Assembly (NCBI GenBank): GCA_003996215.1
Contig: QJPP01001833.1
Coordinates: 37,501-101,500, forward strand
Direction of reading: 5' to 3'
DNA: 64,000 nt
DNA from: Jaltomata sinuosa
Taxonomy: Eukaryota > Streptophyta > Magnoliopsida > Solanales > Solanaceae
Shown: one piece after another, positions 34,026 to 46,345 of the stretch
Numbering within the stretch: the first letter of the stretch is position 1
Layout: each line of letters begins with the position of its first letter
Program-made: the position numbers and the translations under genes
The notes under the pieces: generated by a model
Told to the model about the DNA's origin: nothing
The model's input: only the letters and a program-made list of their open reading frames with translations
Databases searched by the model: none

Positions 34026-37014
34026 TGTAATGACTCTCCAGGTCATTTTCTGCTTTTCATCCCTGTTCTGCATTTTGAGCTTTTCCTCAGTGGCTACAGG
34101 TCATTTATGACTTACCAGGACCGACGGTTTGGTGCCCGAGCTGTTTGTTAGGTCGTTATGACCATTTCCCTGTTTTAGCTCTCAAAGTTGGTAAATCTTT
34201 GACTTCGGTCAAATTTCTTGGTTAACATACTTAGAATCGAATTCTGATAGTTCTGTTGGCTCCAAAATGGGGATTTAGGTCTAGTGGGACCATTGTTCTG
34301 GGTCTGAGTGCTTTCGGTTTGGTTTTGTGTGGCCTTGTGTGTTTTGAAGTCAGTTTGGCTGGTAGGATTGATTTTGGTCAACATTCAGAGAAGACGACCT
34401 CAGATGGAAATTCTATCAACACTGTTAGCTTCAGAATATTGACTTTAGGCTAGGGGGACCTTTGGTTCGGGTCCCGAGGCTTCCAAACTTATTTTTGGGT
34501 TTTGAGTTTTGAGTTAGTTTTGGGCATGGGGCCCACTTTTTATTAAAACGATCTCCGTTAGGAGTTTTGTCGATTCCATTGAGTCTTCAATACTGTTTGT
34601 GGTAGGGTAGCATGGTAGGTTTATGTTCACGGGGTTTCGGATAAATCCCGAGGGTCCGTCGAAATATTTTTGGACTTGGGGAAATTGCTGGTTGCTGCAT
34701 TAAGTTGCAGACCCTTTTGCTCTTCGTGATCGCGAGGATCCCATCGCGTTCGTAATGGTCTGGTTTCTTGACCATCGCATTCGCGAAGGGTGTCCTTCAT
34801 GTTTGTGATGTAGCCGGCTGGGACCCGTCTTGGCTTCCTCTTCGCAAATGCGGCCTCGACCATCGCGATCATAATGGTTGGGCCAGCTGTTCTCCGCGAA
34901 TGCGGGGGTCCTATCGCGATCGTGATGAAGGACCCATGGCAGCTATTTAAAGTCTCAACTTCATTTTCTCCTTCTAAATTATGAAAAACTCCATTGTTGA
35001 AGCTCCCAACTCCTATTTCCAGCTCCCTTGCTTTAATATTCTTCACCCGGTAAGTTCCCTCGTCACCTCTCTCCTCCTTCCGTGTTTATCCTCATAATTC
35101 TCCCTCTAAAACTCCATTGTTGTTAATTCTTAAGGTTGGGGTGATCCTTGTGGGAATCTGATTCCTGGGGCTGCATGCTCAAAAATTCATGCAACTCACC
35201 TCCGTGATGTATTCCCCTTGTCGAGGTTGGTTTCCGCCTTTAAATTCCAAGTTTTTCCATTTTAATCCCGTGAATTAGTAGCACTTCGGGGCTGTTTTGG
35301 GCCCCAAAATGAGCTTCGTTCGTGCCAAAACTTTGGGCATGGGTTCTTTAACCCACCGCAAGTATAATTGTGAATTTTACTTTTTGTTTCGATTCCCGGA
35401 CCCCGAGTGTCATTTTTCTGACCCGATTTCTGGCCTGTTTTTTCCTATAGCAATATGGGTGTCATTCTTCTTGTCTTGACACCTAGTTTATGTTCTTGAT
35501 AGCGTGATATATTTCTGAGGCTGTTCAGAAGGGGAAGACACACGAGTGATGATTCGTGCTTGCAGTTCAGCCCTGAGGTAGGTTACGGCTTACCTTTTAG
35601 ACTGAGTTTAGTTAGATAGTATATATTTATATGTTACTGGAATGCTAGGTTGGATTTTAGATAGACTTAGGCTTAAATCCTATTTATCATGTTAATTGGC
35701 CATTTCGGGTTTTTAGCCTAGAACTGTATGTTATCCTTAGCCTAGGAGCTTGCTTTTTCTGTATGACTAGTATTAAATCCTTAGCATGCTTTTAGGAGGC
35801 TTTAGAGGTAGAATAGAGTTTTCCCATTGGTTTTTGCTTTTATTTTCGCTTTATCGCTTTATTCTATCATTGTGTATAATTGTGAGCCCGAGGTCATGGC
35901 TAGGATTTGGACAGAGTTTTAGGTCAGTTCTCTTGGTTTGGAGGGCATTCTTGCCCTATTTGATCTGATGGTGTGGTTTTTCCTCTGTTGAGCATTCATA
36001 CTCATATCGCATGGCATATCATTGTTATAACAATGAAACTATTTTCAAAGGTTTTTGGTTTGAAAGGAGGCTCTACTACTGTTGTGATGATTTTTTGGAC
36101 TAAATCGAGCTATTTTGAGTATCACGTTGGTTTTTAGAAGGAAAAATGAGGAAATACTATTTTTTGCATATATATATTTATAGTCCGATGTGGTATTTTG
36201 GACCCCCGATGCATTATTCCAGGTATTTTACTATTTCACATATACATATGCATAGTCCGATGCAGTATTTCGGGCACCCAATGCAGTATTCTGGGTTTAT
36301 ATTTTATTGCATTCATGCATACATCATCGTGCACCACATTGCATTTACTTTGGCACGTGGATTGACTCTGGTTGGCTTGATGTTATTTTCCTTCCCTTTC
36401 TCTTTGGTTTATTGGCATGTCTCTGACTTTATAACTAGATTTAGGTGGATCCCTGTATAGTTAGCTGCTTTCCTGTAATCTATTTATATATATTATCTTT
36501 CTGCGCTCGGTGGGCCTATGGTGCCTACTGAGTACCTATTGCCTTGGTACTCATACTGCAGTCTGCATCTCTTTTTCTGACGCAAAACCTAGTACAATCC
36601 ACCCTAGCTAATCTCTTATTGTTCGAGGCCCGTTGCTATTCGGATCGCGGTGAGCTCCCGACGCTTTTGAAGACTTTACATGCTTTCCTTCTTGTACATC
36701 CTGTCTATATTTTGTATTTTGGATAGACAGGGGTTATTGTATAGCTACTCCTTACTTTAGTCGCTCTTGTACTAGTGACACCAGGTCCGGGTGGGTTCTC
36801 GTGTTGTTTTATCTTTTTGGTCACTATAGGATCTTCTTATGTATATTTTGTACGATGTTATATATATATATATATGCTATTGGCCCTATCTTTTCGTTAT
36901 ATCTTCCGTTTTTCTTTAGTTTAATTATAATTTATTGTCTTTTGCATGTTTGGGTTAGGCTTGTCTACTAAGGGTTATGTAGATGCCATCATGACCCGGT
37001 TTTGGGTCGTGACA
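34026..37014 (+). repeat. L element left LTR
   Basis: 2989 bp, TGTAATGACT to GGTCGTGACA. It aligns end to end with 42418-45406 at an almost constant offset of 8392, with divergence highest in the first few hundred bases. It is followed by ACTAC, so on its own it looks like a solo LTR. Frames inside it are not genes. Confidence 0.92.
34725..34935. repeat. CpG palindrome cluster in L left LTR
   Basis: Variants around TCGCGATCGCGA recur: near 34729, 34741, 34782, 34862 and 34914, separated by GGTTGGGCCAGC-like and TTCGCGAA-like words. The same cluster is at 43105-43325 in the right LTR. Confidence 0.75.
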
Positions 37015-37122
37015 ACTACAATCAATGGAGAAAAAATAAGACGAACATGAAGAAGCGGACAAGGTCTGGGGTACCAAGCTAATAAACCCAACCCAAGTAT
37101 CCTAATTAGTATAATTATATCC
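37015..37122 (+). repeat. Displaced copy of L downstream target sequence
   Basis: Begins ACTACAATCAATGGAG and matches 45407 onward for about 105 bp (roughly 9 differences) until the word ATATCC. It belongs to the M LTR, the original target, and should not lie between an LTR and its primer site. Confidence 0.88.
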
Positions 37123-37241
37123 TTATATCTTTCACTTTTCTTTAGTTTAATAATCATTTATTATCTTTCGCATGTTTGGGTTAGGCTTGTCTATTGGGGG
37201 GTTATGTAGATGCCATCATGGCCCAGTTTTGGGCCATGACA
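37123..37241 (+). repeat. Second L-type LTR tail
   Basis: About 119 bp matching the last part of the L LTRs (TTTCTTTAGTTTAAT through GGGTTAGGCTTGTCTA) and ending GGGCCATGACA. It is more diverged from both full LTRs than they are from each other. Confidence 0.85.
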
Positions 37242-37244
37242 GAG

Positions 37245-37256
37245 TGGTATCAGAGC
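37245..37256 (+). promoter_or_regulatory. L element primer binding site (initiator Met tRNA)
   Basis: TGGTATCAGAGC, followed by TCTAGG, starts three bases after the LTR tail that ends at 37241. Confidence 0.9.
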
Positions 37257-37449
37257 TCTAGGTTCACCGGTCTCGCCAGTACAAGAGCAAGGTGTCGAGT
37301 AGAGTCTCGTGGATCGGTGCGATAACATCCTCATCTAATCTACGAGAGGCATAGGGCATTCCCTAGGAAAGACTTCATTTTGTTTGATTCCTTATCATGC
37401 TTACTTGATTTGGTCAACTTCTAAGTATCTTTGTTTCACAACTTTTCAG

Positions 37450-39481
37450 ATGGTTCAAACGAGATCTTCGGTAGGTGAGGACAAGGCCCCTGCCCCTGCA
37501 GTTAGAGATCCAGCTAGGGGACGGGGTAGAGGTCGACCCAGAGGTTAAGGTAGGGCATGGGCTGCGGCACTAGCTCAGGCCCGGGTTAGACTGCCGACAC
37601 CAGAGCCTGATGTTAGGGTGGATGAGGTTTAGTATGAACCAGAGCATATGGGACCAGCCCAACATTCGGCCAGTTTTATAGCTACTCCAGTATTGCAGGA
37701 CACTTTGGTTCGATTATTAGGGTTTCTTGAGGGTATGACTCTGCCAGCAGCTTCATCAAGCACTCCGATTGGTTTTCAGGTTCGAGGTGAGTGTTAGACT
37801 TCAGCCCAAGCAGTCGCACAGGATTCAGGAGCGCAACCTGCTGCTGCGGCTCTCAGATTGGAGGTACTACCGGTGCCTGTAGTTGATCCACCTACTCCTG
37901 CTGTACCGATTATGTCTTTTGAGTAGCAGACGATGCTGTAGGTTCTTGAGATTGGGTCCTCTGAGGTTTTTGGGTGCTACTACGGAGGATGCACATGAGT
38001 TTCTAACTAGCTGCCAGGAGAGGTTACATAATTTGGGGTTAGTTGAGTCTCATGGAGAAGATTACAACGTGTTTCAACTGGATGGTCTAACAAAATAGTG
38101 GTGGAGGTTATGTGTTGCTTGCAGACCAGCCGGGTCACCTCCGCTTACTTGGGATCAGTTCTCTACAACTTTTATGGAGAAGTATGTACCGCGTAGCATG
38201 AGGAAGCATCTGATGGATCAGGTTACTGGCTTGGATAGGGGCTCCATGACTGTGTCTGAGTACGAGGTTTGGTTCAATTAGTTATCCAGACACGCCACTA
38301 TGATTCTGCCCACCGAGCACGAGAGGGTATGCCATTTCATTCGAGGTCTAACTCTGCATCTCAGCTTGGATACAGAGGGTATGGTAGCATCGGGTCAGTC
38401 ATTTCTGGATGTAGTGGATCATGCCCGCACTATTGAGGGCATTCTTTGCGAGGCCCAAGGGGGCAGCAATAAGAGACCCTGCCATCAGGGCAGTTTCAGC
38501 GGTTCACGGGACTGTGGTAGGGGCTACTATGGTAGAGGTCACCATCACCAGCGTTTCCAGTCAAGCTGGCCTATTCAGATAGCATTAAAGACTGCTGAGG
38601 GTCAGAGTATCCAGAGTCACGTTCCTGCTCCCTAAGGTGGTCATTCAGGGACCACAGGCCATGGTGGTCATTTTGATTCAGCCGGGTCTTTACAACGGAG
38701 TACATTTGGTCGTGGTTGTTATAAGTGTGGCAAAATAGGCCACTTTGCTAGAGAGTGCCCATCGGTGCAGCATCTTAGACGATAGGATCAGTTAGTTCAG
38801 GCCCCCAGGGCTCCAGTGCCACCAGCTAGAGGCGGTTCATAGGGTTGTAGAGGTGGTCCCCAGGGTACTAGAGGTGGTCCACAGTCTGGTAGGTCAGGTG
38901 GTCATGGCAGTCGAGGCCACATGTATGTGGTTCTGGGCCAGACAGAGGCCAAGGCTTCATATGCTGTGATCACAGATACGATCTCCATTTGTCATCAGTC
39001 TGCTTTTGCTTTGTTTGATCCGAGGTCTACATTCTCGTATGTATCTGCTTATTATGCTACTCATCTGGGGTCTGCTTGTGAATCCTTTCCTATGCATTTG
39101 TGTGTATCTACCCTAGTAGGTGATTCTTTATTAGTGGATTAGGTGTATCGTGCTTGTGTGGTGATTATCTTGGGGTATAACATATGGGTAGACTTGTTTG
39201 TCCTTGATATGGTCGATTTTGATGTGATCTTGGGCATGGATTGGTTGTCTCCTTATCATGCAGTCTTGGATTGTTTTGCCAAGACTGTTACTCTTCGAAT
39301 GCCTGGTATCCCTTCTAGCATATGGAAGGGAGCCGATAGCCACATGCCGAGGGGATTTATATCCTTTCTGAGCCCCCAACAGCTGGTTAGGAAGGGGTGC
39401 TTAGCTTATCTTGCCTACGTCCGTGATACTAGTGCCACCACACCTCCTCTTGAGTCTGTTCCTGTGGTTTATGAGTATTAG
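37450..39481 (+). pseudogene. L element gag and protease (disrupted)
   Basis: The frame opens MVQTRSSVGED at 37450, the usual start of this family, with basic GRGRGRPRG. A retrotransposon gag core follows (EDAHEFLTSCQERLHNLG, then WDQFSTTFMEKYVPRSMR, then ERVCHFIRGLT). A CX2CX4HX4C knuckle, CYKCGKIGHFAREC, lies near 38720-38765. The protease reads ALFDPRSTFSYVS, where the family norm is DPGS, so Gly next to the catalytic Asp is Arg here. GMDWLSPYHAVLDC closes the domain. Many stops (near 37547, 37630, 37924, 38098, 38280, 38634, 38784, 39140) and a frameshift near 37920 show decay. Confidence 0.85.
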
Positions 39482-42360
39482 GATATGTTTCCTTCTGATC
39501 TTCCGGGTCTTTTTCTGATCGTGACATTGATTTTGGTATCGATGTGGAGCCGAGCACTAAGCCCATTTCTATTCTGCCATATCAGATGGCACTTGCTGAG
39601 TTGAGGGAGCTTAAGGATCAACTACATGATCACTTTAGTAGAGGGTTCATCCGGCCTAGTGTGTCTCTGTGGGGTGCTTTGATTTTGTTTGTGAAGAAGA
39701 AGGATGGGTCTATGCGTATGTGTATCAACTATAAGCAGTTGAATAAGGTGACAGTTAAGAACATATATATGATGCCGCGTAATGATGAATTGTTTGACCA
39801 ACTACAGGGTGCGGTAGTGTTCTCTCAGATAGATTTGAGGTCCTATTATCACCAGTTGAGGATTAGGGCTGAGGACATCCCAAAGACTGCAATTAGGACT
39901 CGATACGACCATTATGAGTTCCTAGTCATGTCTTTTGGGTTGACTAATGCCCCAACAACATTTATGGAGTTGATGAACCATGTATTCAGTGTTTACCTGG
40001 ATATGATTGTGTTCATCAATGACATTATGATTTATTCGAGGAGTAGGTAACAACATGAGCAACACCTTAGAGTTATACTTCAGACTTTGCGAGACCACCA
40101 GTTGTATGCCAAATTCACTAAGTGTGAGTTTTGGCTTGAGTCTGTGGCATTCTTGGGGCACGTGGTGTCCAAGGATGGGATTATGTTAGATCTAGCAAAG
40201 ATTGTAGCAGTTCGTGATTGGGCTCGGCCTACTTCTCCTACCGAGGTTCACAGTTTCATCAGGTTGGTAGGTTATTACAGACGGTTTGTGGAGGGATTTT
40301 CTTCGATAGCAGCTTCGTTGACTAGATTGACTCAGAAGAATGTTCCCTTCTAGTGGTCAGATGAGTGTGAGGTGAGCTTTCTGAAGCTCATGGCCTTGTT
40401 GACTTTAGCTCCGATTCTTACTCTTCTGGTCGAGAGTAAGAGTTTCACCATGTATTGTGATGCATCATGTATTGGTTTGGGTTGTATGTTGATACAGCAG
40501 GGTCGGATTATTGCTTATGCTTCCAGATAGTTGAAGGTTCACGAGAGGAACTACCCCACACATGACTTGGAGTTAGCAGCGGTAGTCTTCGCATTGAAGA
40601 TGTGGAGGCATTATCTCTATGGAGTGCATTGTGAGATCTTTACTGACCATCGTAGTCTTCAGTATATTTTCAGCCAGAAGGATCTAAATTTGAGGCAGCG
40701 TAGGTGGTTGGAGTTACTGAAGGACTATGATATCTCTATTCTCTATCATCTGGGCAACACAAACGTGGTAGCAGATGCCTTGAGATGGAAGGCGGTGAGT
40801 ACGGGTAGCTTGGCTTTCTTAGCTACGGAGGAGCGACCTTTAGCTTGGGACATCCAGTCCTTGGCTAATAGGTTGGTTCGACTTGACATTTTGGAGCCGG
40901 GCCATATTCTTGCTTGTGTTGAGGCTAGGTCTTCCTTGTTGGAATAGATTTTGGCATACAGTTTGATGATGCAAGATTGAGGATCATTCACGACAAGGTG
41001 TTGAGTGGTGAGGCTAGGAAGGCGACTTTAGATTCAGAGGGTGTTCTGAGGATCGAGGGTCATATTTGCGTTCCTAGAGTTGGTGACTTGGTCTGATTGA
41101 TACTGGAGAAGGCTCATTGTTCTAGATATTCCATTCATCCCGGGGCAGCTAAGATGTATCGTGACTTGAAGCAGCACTACTGGTGGTATGTGATGAAGGG
41201 GATATTTCAGCTTTTCTATCTAGGTGCTTGAACTGTCAGCAGGTGAAGTTCGAGCACCAGAGGCCAGGTGGTTTACCACAGAGGCTACCCATTCTGGAGT
41301 GGAAATGGGAGCGTATATCCATGGATTTTGTAGTCGGATTGCCAGGTACCTTATGGAAATTTTATGCTATTTGGGTTATTGTGGATAGGTTGATGAAGTC
41401 TCCTCACTTTCTACCGGTTCAGACTTTCTTTAGTTCTGAGAGGTTGGCTCAAATCTATATTCGAGAGATTATCCGTTTGCATGGTATGCCGATTTCTATC
41501 ATCTCCGACCGAGGTACTCAGTTTACTTTGCACTTTTGGTAGTCTATTCAGAGAGAGTTAGGTACTAGAGTTGAGCTTAGCACTGCTTTTTATCCACAGA
41601 CAGACGATCAGTCAGAGCGCACTATTCAGGTTCTGGAGGATATGTTGTGGGCCTGCGTTATTGATTTCGGGGGATAGTGGGACCAATGTTTAGCCTTGGC
41701 AGAGTTTGCATATAATAATAGTTACCATTCCAATATTCAGATGGCTCCATTCGAGCATTGTATGGTAGACAGTGTAGATCTCCAGTGGGTTGGTTTGATC
41801 CTTTTGAGGTTAGGCCATGGGGTATCGATTTGCTTCGTGATTCTATGGATAAAGTTCAGGTTATTCAGGAAAGACTTCATACTGCCCAGAGTAGGCAGAA
41901 GAGTTATGCTGACCGGAGAGTTCGAGACCTTGAGTTTATATTTGGTAATAATGTATTCCTTCGGGTATCGCCCATGAAGGGCGTGATGCGGTTCGAAAGG
42001 AAGGGTAAGCTCAGTACTAGGTTCATTTGTCCATTTGAGATCCTTCTTCATATTGGAGGGGTTTCTTATGAGCTAGCCTTTCCTCCTGCTCTTTCTAGTG
42101 TTCATCCAGTATTTCATGTTTCTATGATGCGGCGGTACATTCCAAATGAGTCTCACGTGCTTCAGTTGGAGTCGGTTCAGTTGGACGAGTCTTTGTCTTT
42201 TGAGAAGGAGCCTGTTGCTATTTTGGACAGGCAGGTTAGGAAATTGAGGTCCAAGGAGATTCCGTCAATTAAAGTTCAGTAGCGGCATCGTCCTGTCGAG
42301 GAGGCTACTTGGGAGATTGAAACCGACTTGCGGACCCATTATCCTCGTCTTTTTGAGTCT
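39482..42360 (+). pseudogene. L element pol: RT, RNase H, integrase, chromodomain (disrupted)
   Basis: RT shows LKDQLHDHFSRGFIRPS, KKDGSMRMCINYKQLN, IDLRSYYHQLR and FGLTNAP. The catalytic box reads VFINDIMIY where VFIDDILIY is normal, so the first catalytic Asp is Asn. RNase H keeps YCDASCIGLG, HDLELAAVVFALK and FTDHRSLQYIF. Integrase keeps CLNCQQVKFEHQRPGG, MDFVVGLP, SDRGTQF and, beyond a stop, a degraded QTDDQSERTIQ. A C-terminal FHVSMMRRYIP block and a chromodomain-like end (RQVRKLRSKEIPSIKVQ, stop, RHRPVEEATWE) follow. Stops lie near 40048, 40351, 40528, 40945, 41540, 41676 and 42280; a frameshift lies near 41750. Confidence 0.9.
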
Positions 42361-42417
42361 TCAGATACTATCCTTATTCTAACTTTCGCAGATGAAAGTT
42401 CTTTTACTAGTGGATGT

Positions 42418-45406
42418 TGTAATGACCCTCCAGGTCATTTTCTGCTTTTCGTCCCTGTTCTACATTTCGAGCTTTCCCTAAGCAGATACAGGTCATTTAT
42501 GACTTGTCGGAACCGATGGTTTGGTGCCCAGGCTATTCTTTAGGTCGTTATGACCATTTCCCTATTTTAACTCTCAAAGTTGGTAAATCTTTTACTTTGG
42601 TCAACTTTCTTGGTTAACACACTCAGAATCAAATTCTGATAGTTTCGTTGGCTCCGAAATGGGTTATTTGGTCTAGTGGGACCATTAGTCTGGGTCTGAG
42701 TGCTTTTGGTTTGGTTTTGTGTGGCCTTGTGTGTTTTGAAGTCAGTTTGGCTGGTAGGGTTGACTTTGGTCAACATTCAAAGAAGATGGCCTCAGATGGA
42801 AATTCTGTTAGCGTTGTTAGCTCCGGAATGTCGACTTTAGGCTAGGGGGACCTTTGGTTTGGGTCCCGAGGCTTTCAGACTTGTTTTTGGGTTTTGAGTT
42901 TCGAGTTGGTTTTGGGCGTGAGGCCCACTTTTTGTTAAAACAATCTCCGTTGGGAGTTTCTTCGATTCTATTGAGTCCGGAATTCTGTTTCTGGTAGGGT
43001 AGCATGGTTGGTTTGTGTTCATGGGATTCCGAATAAATCTCGAGGGTCCGTCAGAAGATTTTTTGACTTGGGGAAATTGCTGGTTACTGCTTTAAGTTGC
43101 AGACCCTTTTGCTCTTCACGATCCCGAGGATCCCATTGCATTCGTGATGGTCTGGTTTCTTGACCATCGCGTTTGCGAAGGGTATCCTTTGCGTTTGTGA
43201 TGTAGCCGGCTGGGACCCATTTTGGCTTCCTCTTCGGGAATGCGGCTTGGACTATCGCGATCGTGATGGTTGGGCCAGTTGTTCTCTGCGAATGCGGAGG
43301 TCCTGTCGCGATCGCGATGAAAGACCCCTGGCAACTATTGAAAGTCTCAACTTCATTTTCTCCTTCTAAATTCTGAAAAACTCCATTGTAGAAGCTCCCA
43401 GCTCCTATTTCCAGCTCCCTTGCTTTTGTATTCTTCACCCAGTAAGTTCCCTCATCACCCCTCTCCTCCTTCCGTGTTTATCCTCGTAATTCTCCTGCTA
43501 AAACTCCATTGTTGTTAATTCTTAAGGTTGGGGTGATCCTTGTGGGAATCTTATTACTGGGGCTGCATGCTCGAAAATTCTTGCAACTCACCTGCGTGAC
43601 GTATTCCTCTTGTCGAGGTTGGTTTACGCCTTTAAATTCTGAGTTTTTCCGTTTTAATCCCATGAATTAGTAGCGCTTTGGGGCTGTTTTGTGCCCCGAA
43701 ACAAACTTCGTTCGCTCCCAAACTTTGGGCATGGGTTCTTTAATCCATCGCAAGAATAATTGTGAATTTGTTTTCTGTTTCGTTGCCCAGGCCCCTAGGG
43801 TCATTTTTCCAACCCGATATCTGGCTCATTTTTTTGTATAGTAATATGGGTGTCATTCTTCTCATCTTGACACCTAGTTTATGCTCTTGATAGCATGGCA
43901 ACTTTCTAAGGCTGTTCAGAAGGGAAAGGCACACGAGTAACGGTTCGTGCTTGCAGTTCAACGCCAAAGTAGGTTACAATTTACCGTTTAGACTGAGTTT
44001 AGTTAGATAGTATATATTTATATGTTACTGGAATGCTAGGTTGGATTTTAGATAGACATAGGCTTAAATCCTGTTTATCATGTTAATTGGCCATTTCGGG
44101 TTTTTAGCCAAGAACTGTATGTTATCCTTAGCCTAGGAGCTTGCTTCTTCTGTGTGACTAGTATTAAATCCTTAACATGCTTTTAGGAGGCTTTAGAGGT
44201 AGAATAGAGTTTTTCCATTGGTTTTTGCTTTTATTTCCGCTTTACCGCTTTATTCTATCATTGTGTGTAACTGTAGGCCCGAGGCCATGGCTAGGATTTG
44301 GATGGAGTTTCAGGTCAGTTCTTTTGGTTTGGAGGGTATTCTTGCCTTGTTTGATATGATGGTGTGGTTTTTCCTCTGTTTGTGAGCATTCATACTCATA
44401 TAGCATGGCATATCATTGGTACAACAAGAAAATGATTTTCAAAGGTTTTTGGTTTGAAAGGAGGTTCTACTACTGTTGTGATGATATTTCGGACTAAATC
44501 GAGCTATTTTGAGTATCACCTTGGTTTTTAGAAGGAAAAATGAGGAAATACTATTTACTGCATATGTATATATTTATAGTCCGATGTGGTATTTTGGACT
44601 CCTGATGCATTATTCTGGGTATTTTACTATTTCACATATAAATATGCATAGTCCGATGCGGTATTCCGGGCGCCCAATGTGGTATTCAAGGTTTTTATTA
44701 TATTGCATTCATGCATGCATCATCGTGTACCGCATTGCATTTGCCTTGGCATGTGGATTGACTCTGGTTGGCTTGATGTTATTTTCCTTCCCTTTCTCTT
44801 TGGTTTATTGGCATGTCTCCGACTTTATAACTAGATTTAGGTGGATCCCTGTATAGTTGGCTGCTTTCCTGCAATCTATTTATATATATTATCTTTCTGC
44901 GCTCGGTTGGCCTATGATGCCTATTGAGTACCCGTTGCCTTGGTACTCATACTATACTCTGCATCTCTTTTTCTGATGCAACACCTAGTATGAGCCACCC
45001 TCGTTGATCTCCTGTCGTTCGAGGCCCGTTGCTGTTCGGATCGCGGTGAGCTCCCGACGCTTTTGGAGACTTTACATGCTTTCCTTCATGTACATCCTGT
45101 CTATATTTTGTATTTTGGATAGACAGGGGTTATTCTATAGCTACTCCTTACTTTAGTCGCTCTTGTACTAGTGACACCAGGTCCGGGTGGGTTCTCGTGT
45201 TGTTTTATCTTTTTGGTCACTATAGGGCCTTCTTATGTATATTTTGTATGATGGTATATATATATATGCTATTGGCCCTATCTTTTCATTATATCTTCCG
45301 CTTTTTTTTAGTTTAATTATCATTTATTGTCTTTTGCATGTTTGGGTTAGGCTTGTCTACTAGGGGTTATGTAGATGCCATCATGACCCGGTTTTGGGTC
45401 GTGACA
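42418..45406 (+). repeat. L element right LTR
   Basis: 2989 bp partner of 34026-37014. The polypurine tract before it is poor (ACTAGTGGATGT). It contains a perfect 12 bp palindrome TCGCGATCGCGA at 43306-43317. Confidence 0.92.
43105..43325. repeat. CpG palindrome cluster in L right LTR
   Basis: Same cluster as 34725-34935, with better preserved palindromes at 43253 and 43306. Confidence 0.75.
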
Positions 45407-46345
45407 ACTACAATCAACGGAGCGAAAATAAGACGAACATGAAGAAGCAGACAAAGTCTGGGGTACCAAGCTAATAAACCCAACCCAAGGATGCTAATTA
45501 ATATAATTATATCCTATATATGCGAAGTCATAAAGAGTTAAACCATAACCCACCTGTCATCCAATGACAAGCTGCTAGAACGACGATGTTCAAGCCCGAA
45601 CCACTTCGAGAAGCTCCAAAACAAAATTAAACTCGAGTTCGGGCTTGAATAAATTGACGTAGATAATCGATTTTTCTTTCAGGGATCAAAGAAAATGCCC
45701 AACATATTTTTTTTCCGAAAAATCCCTTGAACAAGAATATGTGAATATGCAACAACTTCTAAACTTGAGTTTGTAATTGTGAAACCTTTTGTTCAAGTTT
45801 AATGAAATACACATATGTATATGTACAACAAACAATAGCTTCCAATTGATATTTATCCACTTAATAAAGTGTGAAACCACACTAGTTAATAATTTGTTGT
45901 CCATGTCCTTCACTTCCACGTGGAAGTGGAGGTGGCAACACTACTTTTAATTTTTTTGTCACGCTATATATATATATATATATATATATTCGAGTATTGC
46001 ATAGATTTATGGTAAAATAAATATAATATTTTAAATATATCACAATAGATAGAAAATTATTTCAAATAAAACCTACTATATTATAATAATAATCTTCAAC
46101 ATAATTAAGTTTACTATCTCTGTTGAAATGTTAATAATTTATAAAAACTCTTACAAAACAAATACATACACAAATATATCATATCTAAAGTATTTTTTTT
46201 CCGTAATTATTTAAAACATTTTTAGAAAAATACAATCTTTTACCAAATTCTAATTTAAATCAAATATTTTCAAATACACGCGATGTTAATAAAATTTCCA
46301 AATTTAGGCTCGCAAGCCTTAATACGAGATGAAGGTTAAGGTCAT
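45407..46345 (-). repeat. M element 3' LTR, proximal part
   Basis: Starts with the ACTAC duplication and, reversed, matches about 25690-26600 of the solo LTR, including the CCACGTGGAAGTGGAGG stretch. A (TA)n run lies near 45965-45989. The first ~400 bp of the LTR is missing at the join with integrase. The boundary near 46345 is approximate. Confidence 0.8.

Larger units (their letters stand above)
34026..45406 (+). mobile_element. Gypsy chromovirus-like element L (Tekay/Del-like), rearranged 5' end
   Basis: Two 2989 bp LTRs (34026-37014 and 42418-45406) flank an internal region with gag, protease, RT, RNase H, integrase and a chromodomain-like tail. The outer ends carry ACTAC. The left LTR is not joined directly to the primer site: a 108 bp copy of the downstream target (37015-37122) and a second LTR tail (37123-37241) come between. 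The element lies inside the 3' LTR of M. All coding parts carry stops. Confidence 0.9.

Noticed and set aside
34587..35046. Minus-strand 139-codon frame, with a similar one at 43019-43438
   Set aside because: Its repeat in both LTRs reflects LTR identity, not gene conservation; it overlaps the CpG palindrome cluster, which biases against stops.
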